Assembly (NCBI GenBank): GCA_015486505.1
Contig: WFRP01000320.1
Location: forward strand, 1-11,775
DNA length: 11,775 nt
Direction: 5' to 3'
From: Pseudomonadota bacterium
GTDB taxonomy: Bacteria > Desulfobacterota > Anaeroferrophillalia > Anaeroferrophillales > Tharpellaceae
The notes under the pieces are model-generated. The model did no database searches, had not been told where the DNA came from, and was given only the letters and a program-made list of their open reading frames with translations. How positions within the stretch are numbered: the stretch's first letter is position 1; the number at the start of each line of letters is the position of its first letter. The position numbers were made by a program, and so were the translations under genes. Positions 1-4,376 of this stretch are shown in pieces.

Positions 1-329
1 AGATTGTCAGGGGCCAGGTTCTGGCGGCGCCCGGCAGCATTACCCCGCATACCAAATTTAAAGCCGAAGTCTATATCCTGACCAAGGAAGAGGGCGGCCG
101 TCATACCCCGTTCTTCAAAGGCTACCGGCCGCAGTTCTATTTCCGGACTACTGATGTTACGGGTACGGTTGAGCTTCCGGAAGGGGTTGAGATGGTAATG
201 CCGGGTGATAACATCACCATCGTCGGTGAACTGATTACCCCGATTGCGATGGAAAAAGAGCTCCGCTTCGCGATTCGTGAAGGCGGCCGCACCGTCGGTG
301 CCGGCGTGGTCAGCGAAATTATTGAGTAG
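1..329 (+). CDS. tuf: Elongation factor Tu, 3' end only
   Basis: EF-Tu delivers aminoacyl-tRNA to the ribosome in a GTP-dependent way in the cytoplasm. Only the last 108 codons are present; the first complete codon is at position 3 and the TAG stop at 327-329. The translation starts IVRGQVLAAPGSITPH and includes GGRHTPFFKGYRPQFYFRTT, then PGDNITIVGELITPIAME, and ends near GGRTVGAGVVSEIIE. This is the end of domain 2/3, mostly the domain 3 beta-barrel that contacts tRNA and EF-Ts. The GTPase domain lies outside the window. The gene stands just upstream of rpmG, tRNA-Trp, secE and nusG, a common bacterial arrangement for one tuf copy. Whether a second tuf copy exists elsewhere cannot be seen. 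No frameshift or odd residue is visible. Confidence 0.97.
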   Translation, partial: IVRGQVLAAPGSITPHTKFKAEVYILTKEEGGRHTPFFKGYRPQFYFRTTDVTGTVELPEGVEMVMPGDNITIVGELITPIAMEKELRFAIREGGRTVGAGVVSEIIE

Positions 330-360
330 ATAGCATACTCAGACGGATTAATTGTCAGTC

Positions 361-409
361 GAAGCCAGGGTGGATTTGCAAAAAATCCGGCTCTGGCTTC
401 GGTTTGTTA
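361..409 (+). terminator. Hairpin after tuf, probable (leaky) intrinsic terminator
   Basis: GAAGCCAG (361-368) pairs perfectly with CTGGCTTC (393-400). Inside it GGATTT (372-377) pairs with AAATCC (383-388), leaving a 5-nt loop. The two segments are joined by G-T and G-C pairs and one bulged G (389), so the whole 361-400 stretch folds as one long hairpin. The tail is GGTTTGTTA, T-rich but interrupted, so termination may be partial. It lies 31 nt after the tuf stop and 61 nt before rpmG. That fits tuf being made in excess, with limited read-through into the downstream genes. An RNA-processing role is also possible. Confidence 0.6.
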
Positions 410-461
410 TAGTTGTAAAAAAAATAAACTCTTCAGGCGCTTGGTGCCGGGTAGTAAATAT

Positions 462-611
462 ATGCGAGATAAAGTGATCCTTGCCTGCGGGCAATGCAAA
501 AGAAGAAACTATACGACCAAGAAGAACAAGAAAAATACCCCTGATAAACTTGAATTCAAGAAATTCTGCCGGTTTTGTCAGGCTCACACAGCGCATAAAG
601 AGACCAAATAG
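462..611 (+). CDS. rpmG: 50S ribosomal protein L33
   Basis: L33 is a small protein of the large ribosomal subunit, near the E site. The 49-residue reading frame starts MRDKVILACGQCKRRNY and ends with AHKETK. It was absent from the supplied ORF list because of its size. Two CxxC pairs, C9/C12 and C36/C39, form the zinc ribbon of the zinc-binding (C+) form of L33. The stretch between them is rich in Lys, Arg and Asn, as expected for rRNA contact. The start at 462 is chosen because it matches the usual MR-K-V-L-C family start. The upstream SD is weak (GGGTAG at 450-455), so TTG 441 or GTG 444 in the same frame cannot be strictly excluded. The tRNA-Trp gene starts 37 nt later. Confidence 0.95.
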   Translation: MRDKVILACGQCKRRNYTTKKNKKNTPDKLEFKKFCRFCQAHTAHKETK

Positions 612-648
612 TTTCTTGATACAGTGTTCTTGTTTTCTCTGATTTTGC

Positions 649-725
649 AGGCCAGTAGCTCTAATGGCTAGAGCACCGGACTCCAAATCCGGGTGTTGGG
701 GGTTCGAATCCCTCCTGGCCTGCCA
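649..725 (+). tRNA. tRNA-Trp (anticodon CCA)
   Basis: A complete cloverleaf can be drawn. The acceptor stem is AGGCCAG (649-655) with CTGGCCT (715-721). The D stem is GCTC (658-661) with GAGC (671-674). The anticodon stem is CCGGA (676-680) with TCCGG (688-692), with loop CTCCAAA and anticodon CCA at 683-685. The variable loop is 5 nt (693-697). The T stem is GGGGG (698-702) with CCCTC (710-714), containing one G-T pair, around loop TTCGAAT. The discriminator is G722 and the 3' CCA (723-725) is encoded. A tRNA-Trp between rpmG and secE is a known bacterial arrangement. It is probably co-transcribed and cut out by RNases P and E/Z. No convincing promoter of its own is seen. Confidence 0.98.
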
Positions 726-782
726 GCAAATTTAATGACCATAGAGGTTGGTGTGTACCAGCCGGATAAGGGGGCCTGTCAC

Positions 783-989
783 TTGGCAGCAATCAAAGAG
801 AGTATTGCCGAACTGAGTCAATATCTAAAAGACTCGAAAGGCGAAATGAAGAAGGTTACCTGGCCCAGCCGTAAAGCTACTCTCGGGCTTACCTGGGTGG
901 TTCTGGTTGTCGTCCTGATCATTTCTCTATATCTCGGGGTGGTTGATTTAGGGTTGTCGAAACTGATTAAACTGATTCTTTCAGTTTAG
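783..989 (+). CDS. secE: Preprotein translocase subunit SecE
   Basis: SecE is the small essential subunit of the SecYEG channel in the inner membrane, where it clamps SecY. The conserved core GEMKKVTWPSRKATL sits just before a single transmembrane helix (about WVVLVVVLIISLYLGVV) and a short C-terminal amphipathic helix ending LIKLILSV. This is the one-helix form, not the three-helix form of E. coli. The start is uncertain. TTG 783 is preferred because AAGGGGG (768-774) lies 8 nt upstream and it gives a 68-residue protein of typical size. GTG 753 (78 residues) follows GAGG at 744-747. ATG 735 (84 residues) has no visible SD and starts only 9 nt after the tRNA. Any start before 726 would lie inside the tRNA. 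nusG follows after 54 nt. Confidence 0.93.
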   Translation: MAAIKESIAELSQYLKDSKGEMKKVTWPSRKATLGLTWVVLVVVLIISLYLGVVDLGLSKLIKLILSV

Positions 990-1009
990 ATCTGCGGCTT
1001 TAGGCAGAT
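990..1009 (+). other. Small hairpin between secE and nusG
   Basis: ATCTGC (990-995) and GCAGAT (1004-1009) form a 6-bp stem with an 8-nt loop, starting right after the secE stop. There is no clear T-run behind it (TGATTGATTTTA), so it is a poor terminator. It might stabilise the secE 3' end or be chance. Confidence 0.3.
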
Positions 1010-1043
1010 GATTGATTTTAATGAAGGCCTTGAAAGGTAAGTT

Positions 1044-1586
1044 ATGGCAAAGAAATGGTATGTGATTCATGCTTACTCGGGCTATGAAAATAGAGTCAAG
1101 CTTACGCTTGAAGAGCGGATAAAGCAGTACGGCTATGAGGATATGTTCGACGAGGTTGTCGTCCCGACCGAGCAGGTTGTCGATATGGTCAAGGGCAAAC
1201 GTCGGACTTCACAGCGCAAGTTTTTCCCAGGCTACGTTCTGGTGAAAATGGAGATGACCGAAGATACCTGGCATCTGGTGAAAGGCACCCCGAAAGTAAC
1301 CGGCTTTGTCGGCGGGGGTGATCGGGTGGCCGCGACCCGGTCGATTTCAGAAGCCGAAGCGAACAGCCTGCTGGCCCGGATTGCCGAAGGTGAAATGCGG
1401 CCGCAGCCCAAGGTTCTTTTTGAGGTCGGAGAAAGCGTCCGGGTTCTGGAAGGACCTTTTGCCAATTTTACCGGTTCGGTTGATGAGATAATCCCCGAAA
1501 AAGGTAAAGTTCGGGTTTTAGTGAGTATATTCGGGCGGCCGACCCCGATTGAAATTGAGTTTGGTCAGCTTGAAAAAATAAGTTAA
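1044..1586 (+). CDS. nusG: Transcription termination/antitermination factor NusG
   Basis: NusG binds the beta' clamp helices of RNA polymerase, suppresses pausing, and through its KOW domain contacts Rho or ribosomal protein S10. The protein has 180 residues, normal for the family. Residues 1-115 form the NGN domain, starting MAKKWYVIHAYSGYENRV, with the family signature RKFFPGYVLVKM at 58-69 and TPKVTGFVGGG at 82-92. Residues 126-180 form the KOW domain (VGESVRVLEGPFANFTGSV, then SIFGRPTPIEIEF). The start at 1044 has AAAGG 6 nt upstream and matches the usual N-terminus. It lies between secE and rplK, as in most bacteria. No large insertion is present in the NGN domain. Confidence 0.98.
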   Translation: MAKKWYVIHAYSGYENRVKLTLEERIKQYGYEDMFDEVVVPTEQVVDMVKGKRRTSQRKFFPGYVLVKMEMTEDTWHLVKGTPKVTGFVGGGDRVAATRSISEAEANSLLARIAEGEMRPQPKVLFEVGESVRVLEGPFANFTGSVDEIIPEKGKVRVLVSIFGRPTPIEIEFGQLEKIS

Positions 1587-1599
1587 ACCGTAAGCGTTT

Positions 1600-1635
1600 A
1601 CTTTGCTGAGTGAAATTGTTTCGACTTGGTAAAGT
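1600..1635 (+). promoter_or_regulatory. Hairpin in rplK leader, candidate L1 autoregulatory site
   Basis: In the 69-nt nusG-rplK spacer, ACTTTGCTGAGT (1600-1611) pairs with ACTTGGTAAAGT (1624-1635); three of the twelve pairs are G-T and cluster in the middle. GAAA (1612-1615) then pairs with TTTC (1619-1622) around a TTG loop, with G1623 bulged. There is no T-run after it, so it is not a terminator. It ends 7 nt before the rplK SD (AGGAG, 1643-1647). In E. coli, L1 represses the L11-L1 operon by binding a structure at this place in the mRNA that mimics its 23S rRNA site. Position and a weak G-T-rich middle fit that role, but I could not match the L1 motif base by base. Confidence 0.45.
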
Positions 1636-1655
1636 ATAGTGCAGGAGAATTAAGG

Positions 1656-2078
1656 ATGGCGAAAAAAATTACAGGTCAGATCAAGCTCCAGATTCCGGCC
1701 GGCCAAGCCAACCCCTCGCCGCCTGTTGGCCCGGCTTTGGGTCAGCACGGCGTTAATATTATGGAATTTTGTAAAGCCTTCAACGCCAAGACCGAAGCGC
1801 AGCAAGGTATGATTATCCCGGTAATCATAACGGTTTACGCGGATCGCAGTTTCAGTTTCATTACCAAGACGCCGCCGGCGGCGGTTCTCTTGAAAAAAGC
1901 CGCCAAGGTTGAAAAAGGTTCCGGTGTCCCGAATAAAGTCAAGGTCGGCACTGTTACTATGAATCAGGTTAAAGAAATTGCCGAGCTTAAGATGGTTGAT
2001 CTTAATGCCAATGATATCGATGCAGCCTGTCAGATTATTGCCGGCACCGCCCGCAGTATGGGGCTGGTCGTCGAATAA
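1656..2078 (+). CDS. rplK: 50S ribosomal protein L11
   Basis: L11 forms the base of the ribosomal stalk, binding the GTPase-associated region of 23S rRNA next to L10. The 140-residue product has the usual length. The N-terminal domain (1-70) contains the proline-rich segment NPSPPVGPALGQHGVNIMEF (19-38), the region where thiostrepton-class antibiotics act in known L11 proteins. The C-terminal rRNA-binding domain (71-140) includes KTPPAAVLLKKAA and ends IIAGTARSMGLVVE. ATG 1656 is chosen: it has AGGAG 8 nt upstream and gives the family start MAKKITGQIKLQI. A longer frame opens at TTG 1626 but would run through the leader hairpin and adds non-conserved residues. rplA follows after 21 nt, so the two are co-transcribed. 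Confidence 0.98.
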   Translation: MAKKITGQIKLQIPAGQANPSPPVGPALGQHGVNIMEFCKAFNAKTEAQQGMIIPVIITVYADRSFSFITKTPPAAVLLKKAAKVEKGSGVPNKVKVGTVTMNQVKEIAELKMVDLNANDIDAACQIIAGTARSMGLVVE

Positions 2079-2099
2079 ATATGGATATGTGAGGATTAA

Positions 2100-2789
2100 A
2101 TGGCAAAGTCAGGAAAAACTTATCGGGCCAATCGGGCCAAGGTCGATTCCCTCAGGAAGTACCCTTTGGCGGAAGCAATTGATTTGCTGAAATCGCTTAC
2201 CCCGGCCAAATTTGATGAAAGTGTCGATATCGCTGTCCGTCTCGGAGTTGATCCCCGTCACGCTGATCAGATGGTTCGGGGGGCCCAGGTACTCCCGAAC
2301 GGCAGCGGCAAAAGCGCCCGGATTGTGGTTTTTGCTAAAGGTGAAAAAGAGATTGAAGCCCGGGACGCGGGCGCTGATTTTGTCGGCGGTGAAGATCTTG
2401 CCAAAAAAATCAGTGACGGCTGGCTTGATTTTGATAAAGCGATAGCGACCCCGGATATGATGGGAGTCGTCGGTAAACTCGGTCGGGTTTTAGGACCGCG
2501 CGGCCTGATGCCCAACCCCAAAGTCGGGACGGTTACCTTTGACATCGCCCGGGCGGTGCAGGAAATTAAAGCGGGTAAGGTGGAATTCCGGGTTGAAAAA
2601 GCCGGGATTGTCCACGTCCCGGTCGGCCGTCTCTCATTCAGCGCCGAGAAACTGCTGGAGAATATCGCGGCCATCGTCGAGGCTTTGAATAAACTGAAAC
2701 CCGCTTCGAGTAAGGGAAACTATATGCGTGGTTTCACGGTCGCTTCGACAATGGGCCCCGGCATCCGGGTTGATTTGAATAGTTTGTAA
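2100..2789 (+). CDS. rplA: 50S ribosomal protein L1
   Basis: L1 forms the mobile L1 stalk that guides deacylated tRNA out of the E site. In many bacteria it also represses translation of its own L11-L1 mRNA. The product has 229 residues, normal for bacteria. It begins MAKSGKTYRANRAKVDSLRK. The central domain has ADQMVRGAQVLPNG and KLGRVLGPRGLMPNPKVGTV, the signature segment of the family. The first domain resumes with KAGKVEFRVEKAGIVHVPVG and ends TMGPGIRVDLNSL. The start has GAGG (2091-2094) at a 5-nt distance. The candidate target for feedback is the hairpin ahead of rplK at 1600-1635. The next gene, rplJ, is 364 nt away. Confidence 0.98.
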   Translation: MAKSGKTYRANRAKVDSLRKYPLAEAIDLLKSLTPAKFDESVDIAVRLGVDPRHADQMVRGAQVLPNGSGKSARIVVFAKGEKEIEARDAGADFVGGEDLAKKISDGWLDFDKAIATPDMMGVVGKLGRVLGPRGLMPNPKVGTVTFDIARAVQEIKAGKVEFRVEKAGIVHVPVGRLSFSAEKLLENIAAIVEALNKLKPASSKGNYMRGFTVASTMGPGIRVDLNSL

Positions 2790-2817
2790 ACTTTATGGTT
2801 TTAGTACCTTACAGGTT

Positions 2818-2867
2818 ATTTTCTTGTTTTTTTCGACAGCTTTTTCCAACTGTAAAAACAAGAAAAT
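2818..2867 (+). other. Long AT-rich hairpin in the rplA-rplJ spacer
   Basis: The 14-nt arm 2818-2831 (ATTTTCTTGTTTTT) is perfectly complementary to 2854-2867. Inside, ACAG (2836-2839) pairs with CTGT (2850-2853), leaving a 4-nt bulge on the 5' side only (2832-2835) and a 10-nt loop (2840-2849). It starts 28 nt after the rplA stop. It is not followed by a T-run on either strand, so it is not a standard intrinsic terminator. A 3' end protector of the L11-L1 mRNA or a double-strand cleavage site (RNase III type) are possible roles. Neither is shown by the sequence. Confidence 0.5.
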
Positions 2868-2887
2868 GTTCTGATAAGAGTACTTAT

Positions 2888-2933
2888 TTGCGGGCCGAAA
2901 AGGCCCGATTAGGTTGCGGGATCTGTTCCCGCA
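2888..2933 (+). other. Two adjacent GC-rich hairpins with a shared repeat, rplA-rplJ spacer
   Basis: The first hairpin is CGGGCC (2891-2896) with GGCCCG (2902-2907), loop GAAAA. The second is TGCGGGA (2915-2921) with TCCCGCA (2927-2933), loop TCTGT. Neither has a T-tract behind it. The 7-mer TTGCGGG occurs twice, at 2888-2894 and 2914-2920, so CCCGCA (2928-2933) can pair with either copy. Pairing with the first copy frees CGGG (2917-2920) to pair with CCCG (2904-2907). The two folds exclude each other. The local hairpins look the more stable. Confidence 0.45.
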
Positions 2934-2969
2934 TAGTGAACTGAATAGTTACCGCTGATTTAAGATTTA

Positions 2970-2992
2970 AAGTTTAATTTGGGATTAAATTT
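2970..2992 (+). other. AT-rich inverted repeat ahead of the L10 leader
   Basis: Positions 2970-2978 can pair with 2984-2992 (core TTTAAT / ATTAAA, loop TTGGG), a 9-bp stem with one G-T pair. The surrounding 2957-2996 stretch is strongly AT-rich. I looked for a promoter for rplJ here. Weak pairs exist, for example TTACCG 2949-2954 with TTTAAT 2973-2978, or TTTAAT with TAGGAT 2996-3001. Their -35 boxes match only three of six bases, so no promoter is called. Confidence 0.3.
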
Positions 2993-2999
2993 CAATAGG

Positions 3000-3076
3000 A
3001 TAACTGGGCTGTAGACCGTGGGTGGATCTGAATCAGGTCGTAAAATCCCGCCGAGGCTGTCGGATTTGTGATCAGC
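3000..3076 (+). promoter_or_regulatory. L10 leader RNA (autoregulatory site of rplJ-rplL), candidate
   Basis: In many bacteria the L10-L12 complex binds a kink-turn-containing RNA upstream of rplJ and represses its own synthesis. Matching pieces here are GTAGACC (3011-3017), GTGGGTG (3018-3024), the A/T-rich TAAAAT (3041-3046) and CCCGCCGAGG (3047-3056), in the order expected for this leader family. GTGGG (3018-3022) pairs with CCCGC (3047-3051, one G-T pair). Beneath it GAC and CGAGG can form the tandem G-A pairs of a kink-turn. Inside, GATCTG (3025-3030) pairs with CAGGTC (3034-3039, one G-T pair). The outer closing stem is unclear; GCTG (3008-3011) with CAGC (3073-3076) is one option. It ends 61 nt before the rplJ SD. 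Confidence 0.72.
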
Positions 3077-3153
3077 ATTAAGCAGATTCGATATTAAGTG
3101 TGAGCTCATTTGCCTTTTGATATGTAAGTAAACTTATAAGGAGGTGAAAAAAG

Positions 3154-3684
3154 GTGAATAGAGCTGATAAACAGGTTCAGATTGACGAACTGACCACTAA
3201 ATTCAGCGACGCTCAGGCGGCCTATCTGACCGACTATCGTGGGCTTGACGTTGAAAAAATTACCACATTGCGTACGCGCCTGCGGGAAAAGGATACCGAG
3301 TTCAAGGTTGTTAAGAATACTCTGGCCCGGATCGCTGCGAAAGCTACCGGTAATGAGGTTCTGGTTGAGCATCTTAAAGGGCCCAGTGCTTTGGCCCTGG
3401 TTTATGGTGATCCGGCGGCGGCGGCCAAGGTGTTGGTTGAGTTCGCTAAAGAGGAAGACGCTCTAGAAGTTATCGGCGGCATCCTTGGCGGCGGCTATCT
3501 CGACAGCGCTTCGCTGAAACAACTGGCGGAATTGCCGAGCAAAGATGTTATGCGGGCTATGTTGCTGGGAACTATGAACGCGGTTCCGGGTGGATTTGTT
3601 AATGTCCTTAGTGCCGTGACCCGTTCCGCGGTTCAGGTTTTGAACGCGATTAAGGAAAAGAAAGAAGAAAGCGGCGCGGCTTAG
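3154..3684 (+). CDS. rplJ: 50S ribosomal protein L10
   Basis: L10 anchors the L12 dimers to the L11/23S rRNA base of the stalk, which recruits translation GTPases. The product has 176 residues, normal for the family. The N-terminal domain (to about residue 130) carries AAYLTDYRGLDVEKITTLR, then VVKNTLARIAAKAT and HLKGPSALALVYGDP. The C-terminal helix (about 135-170, MLLGTMNAVPGGFVNVLSAV and on) is where L12 dimers bind. The start is GTG at 3154, supported by a very strong SD, AAGGAGGT (3138-3145), 8 nt upstream, and by the typical MNRADKQ opening. Translation is probably controlled by the L10 leader at 3000-3076. rplL starts 81 nt after the stop and is likely co-transcribed. Confidence 0.98.
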   Translation: MNRADKQVQIDELTTKFSDAQAAYLTDYRGLDVEKITTLRTRLREKDTEFKVVKNTLARIAAKATGNEVLVEHLKGPSALALVYGDPAAAAKVLVEFAKEEDALEVIGGILGGGYLDSASLKQLAELPSKDVMRAMLLGTMNAVPGGFVNVLSAVTRSAVQVLNAIKEKKEESGAA

Positions 3685-3765
3685 AATCAGCCTTGATTTA
3701 CGCCCTGACTTTAATAACTGAAAATTGTCAAGATTAAATTTATATCCTAGAAGGAGTTTAATGCT

Positions 3766-4146
3766 ATGTCGATCACAAAAGAAGATGTAATCCAGTTTAT
3801 TGAAAATATGACCGTTCTTGAACTCTCTGAGTTGGTTTCAGAACTGGAAGAAAAATTTGGTGTTTCCGCGGCGGCGCCGATGGCGGTAGCCGCGGCTCCG
3901 GCGGCCGGCGGTGATGCCGGCGCGGCTGATGAGAAGACTGAGTTTGATGTTGTCCTGACCTCTTTCGGTGAGAAGAAGATTCAGGTCATTAAAGCCGTTC
4001 GTGAGATTACCGGACTCGGTTTGAAAGAGGCCAAAGCCGCGGTTGAAGCGGTTCCGAATGCCATCAAGGAAGCTGTCAGCAAGGATGAAGCTGAAGAGAT
4101 CGTGAAAAAACTTGAAGATGTCGGCGCCTCTGCTGAGTTGAAATAA
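3766..4146 (+). CDS. rplL: 50S ribosomal protein L7/L12
   Basis: L12 is the multi-copy stalk protein that binds EF-Tu, EF-G and other translation factors. The product has 126 residues. Residues 1-35 form the dimerisation and L10-binding helical domain (MSITKEDVIQFIENMTVLEL and on). Residues 36-56 are the Ala/Gly/Pro-rich flexible hinge. Residues 57-126 form the factor-binding domain, with KTEFDVVLTSFGEKKIQVIK, then EITGLGLKEAKAAVEAVP and a C-terminal DVGASAELK. AAGGAG (3751-3756) lies 9 nt before ATG 3766. A second ATG at 3761, in another frame, opens only nine codons. The terminator at 4192-4238 lies shortly downstream and probably keeps most transcripts out of rpoB. Confidence 0.98.
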   Translation: MSITKEDVIQFIENMTVLELSELVSELEEKFGVSAAAPMAVAAAPAAGGDAGAADEKTEFDVVLTSFGEKKIQVIKAVREITGLGLKEAKAAVEAVPNAIKEAVSKDEAEEIVKKLEDVGASAELK

Positions 4147-4154
4147 GTTGTTCT

Positions 4155-4189
4155 GCGATGGTTAAATCATCGCCTGTAACTATTTTTTT
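4155..4189 (+). other. Small hairpin plus T7 run just after rplL
   Basis: GCGATG (4155-4160) pairs with CATCGC (4168-4173) around a 7-nt loop. A run of seven T (4183-4189) follows, but 9 nt separate it from the stem, too far for a normal intrinsic terminator. It may be a weak upstream member of a tandem terminator pair or an mRNA 3' end stabiliser. Confidence 0.35.
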
Positions 4190-4191
4190 AT

Positions 4192-4238
4192 GTAAGGGAT
4201 AGGGCAGTACGGCCTTATCCCTTACGTTGTTTTTTATT
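4192..4238 (+). terminator. Intrinsic terminator/attenuator between rplL and rpoB
   Basis: GTAAGGGATA (4192-4201) pairs with the complementary arm ending CCCTTAC (to 4225). Pairing continues inward through GGGC (4202-4205) with GCCT (4212-4215), giving a 14-bp stem with one G-T pair and a 6-nt loop (4206-4211). It is followed directly by GTTGTTTTTTATT, a proper U-tract. It is the best terminator in the window. In E. coli a partial terminator at the same place makes rplL expression exceed rpoBC, and the same role is inferred here. No strong promoter is seen behind it, which argues for read-through. Confidence 0.92.
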
Positions 4239-4376
4239 CTCTGCACTTTGATGGCTGAAAAATTACGGATTCAGTAATATTTTTTCCCATTTTTGCGTAG
4301 AGTCGCAAACCTTCCTGCCTCCCCAAGTAAAATAGTTTCAATACTCTAACTCTGAAGAAAATGAGGTTAAAGTTCT
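4239..4376 (+). other. rpoB leader region
   Basis: These 138 nt between the terminator and rpoB hold a small hairpin, TTTGCG (4292-4297) with CGCAAA (4304-4309), loop TAGAGT, without a T-run. The rpoB SD is GAGG (4363-4366), 10 nt from ATG 4377. Promoter-like pieces such as TTGATG (4248-4253) with TAATAT (4275-4280), or TAAAAT (4328-4333), lack a properly spaced partner, so no promoter is called. Confidence 0.35.

Noticed and set aside
616..643. Promoter-like pair TTGATA / TCTGAT just before tRNA-Trp
   Set aside because: The -10 box matches only four of six bases and the start point would fall at the first tRNA base, leaving no 5' leader.
348..686. 112-codon minus-strand frame over rpmG and the tRNA
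   Set aside because: It covers rpmG and runs into the tRNA-Trp gene on the opposite strand; the product has no recognisable features.
693..734. Upstream extension of the secE frame
   Set aside because: It starts inside the anticodon arm and T arm of tRNA-Trp, so it would not survive tRNA processing.
1306..1491. Short + strand frame inside nusG
   Set aside because: It is an out-of-frame shadow of nusG; similar shadows lie inside rplK, rplA, rplJ, rpoB and rpoC.
1626..1655. TTG start 10 codons before rplK
   Set aside because: It lies in the leader hairpin, lacks an SD, and adds residues absent from L11 proteins. ATG 1656 has a good SD.
3761..3790. Second ATG just before rplL
   Set aside because: It opens only nine codons in another frame and is too close to the SD (4 nt). 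It is a chance overlap (ATGCTATG).
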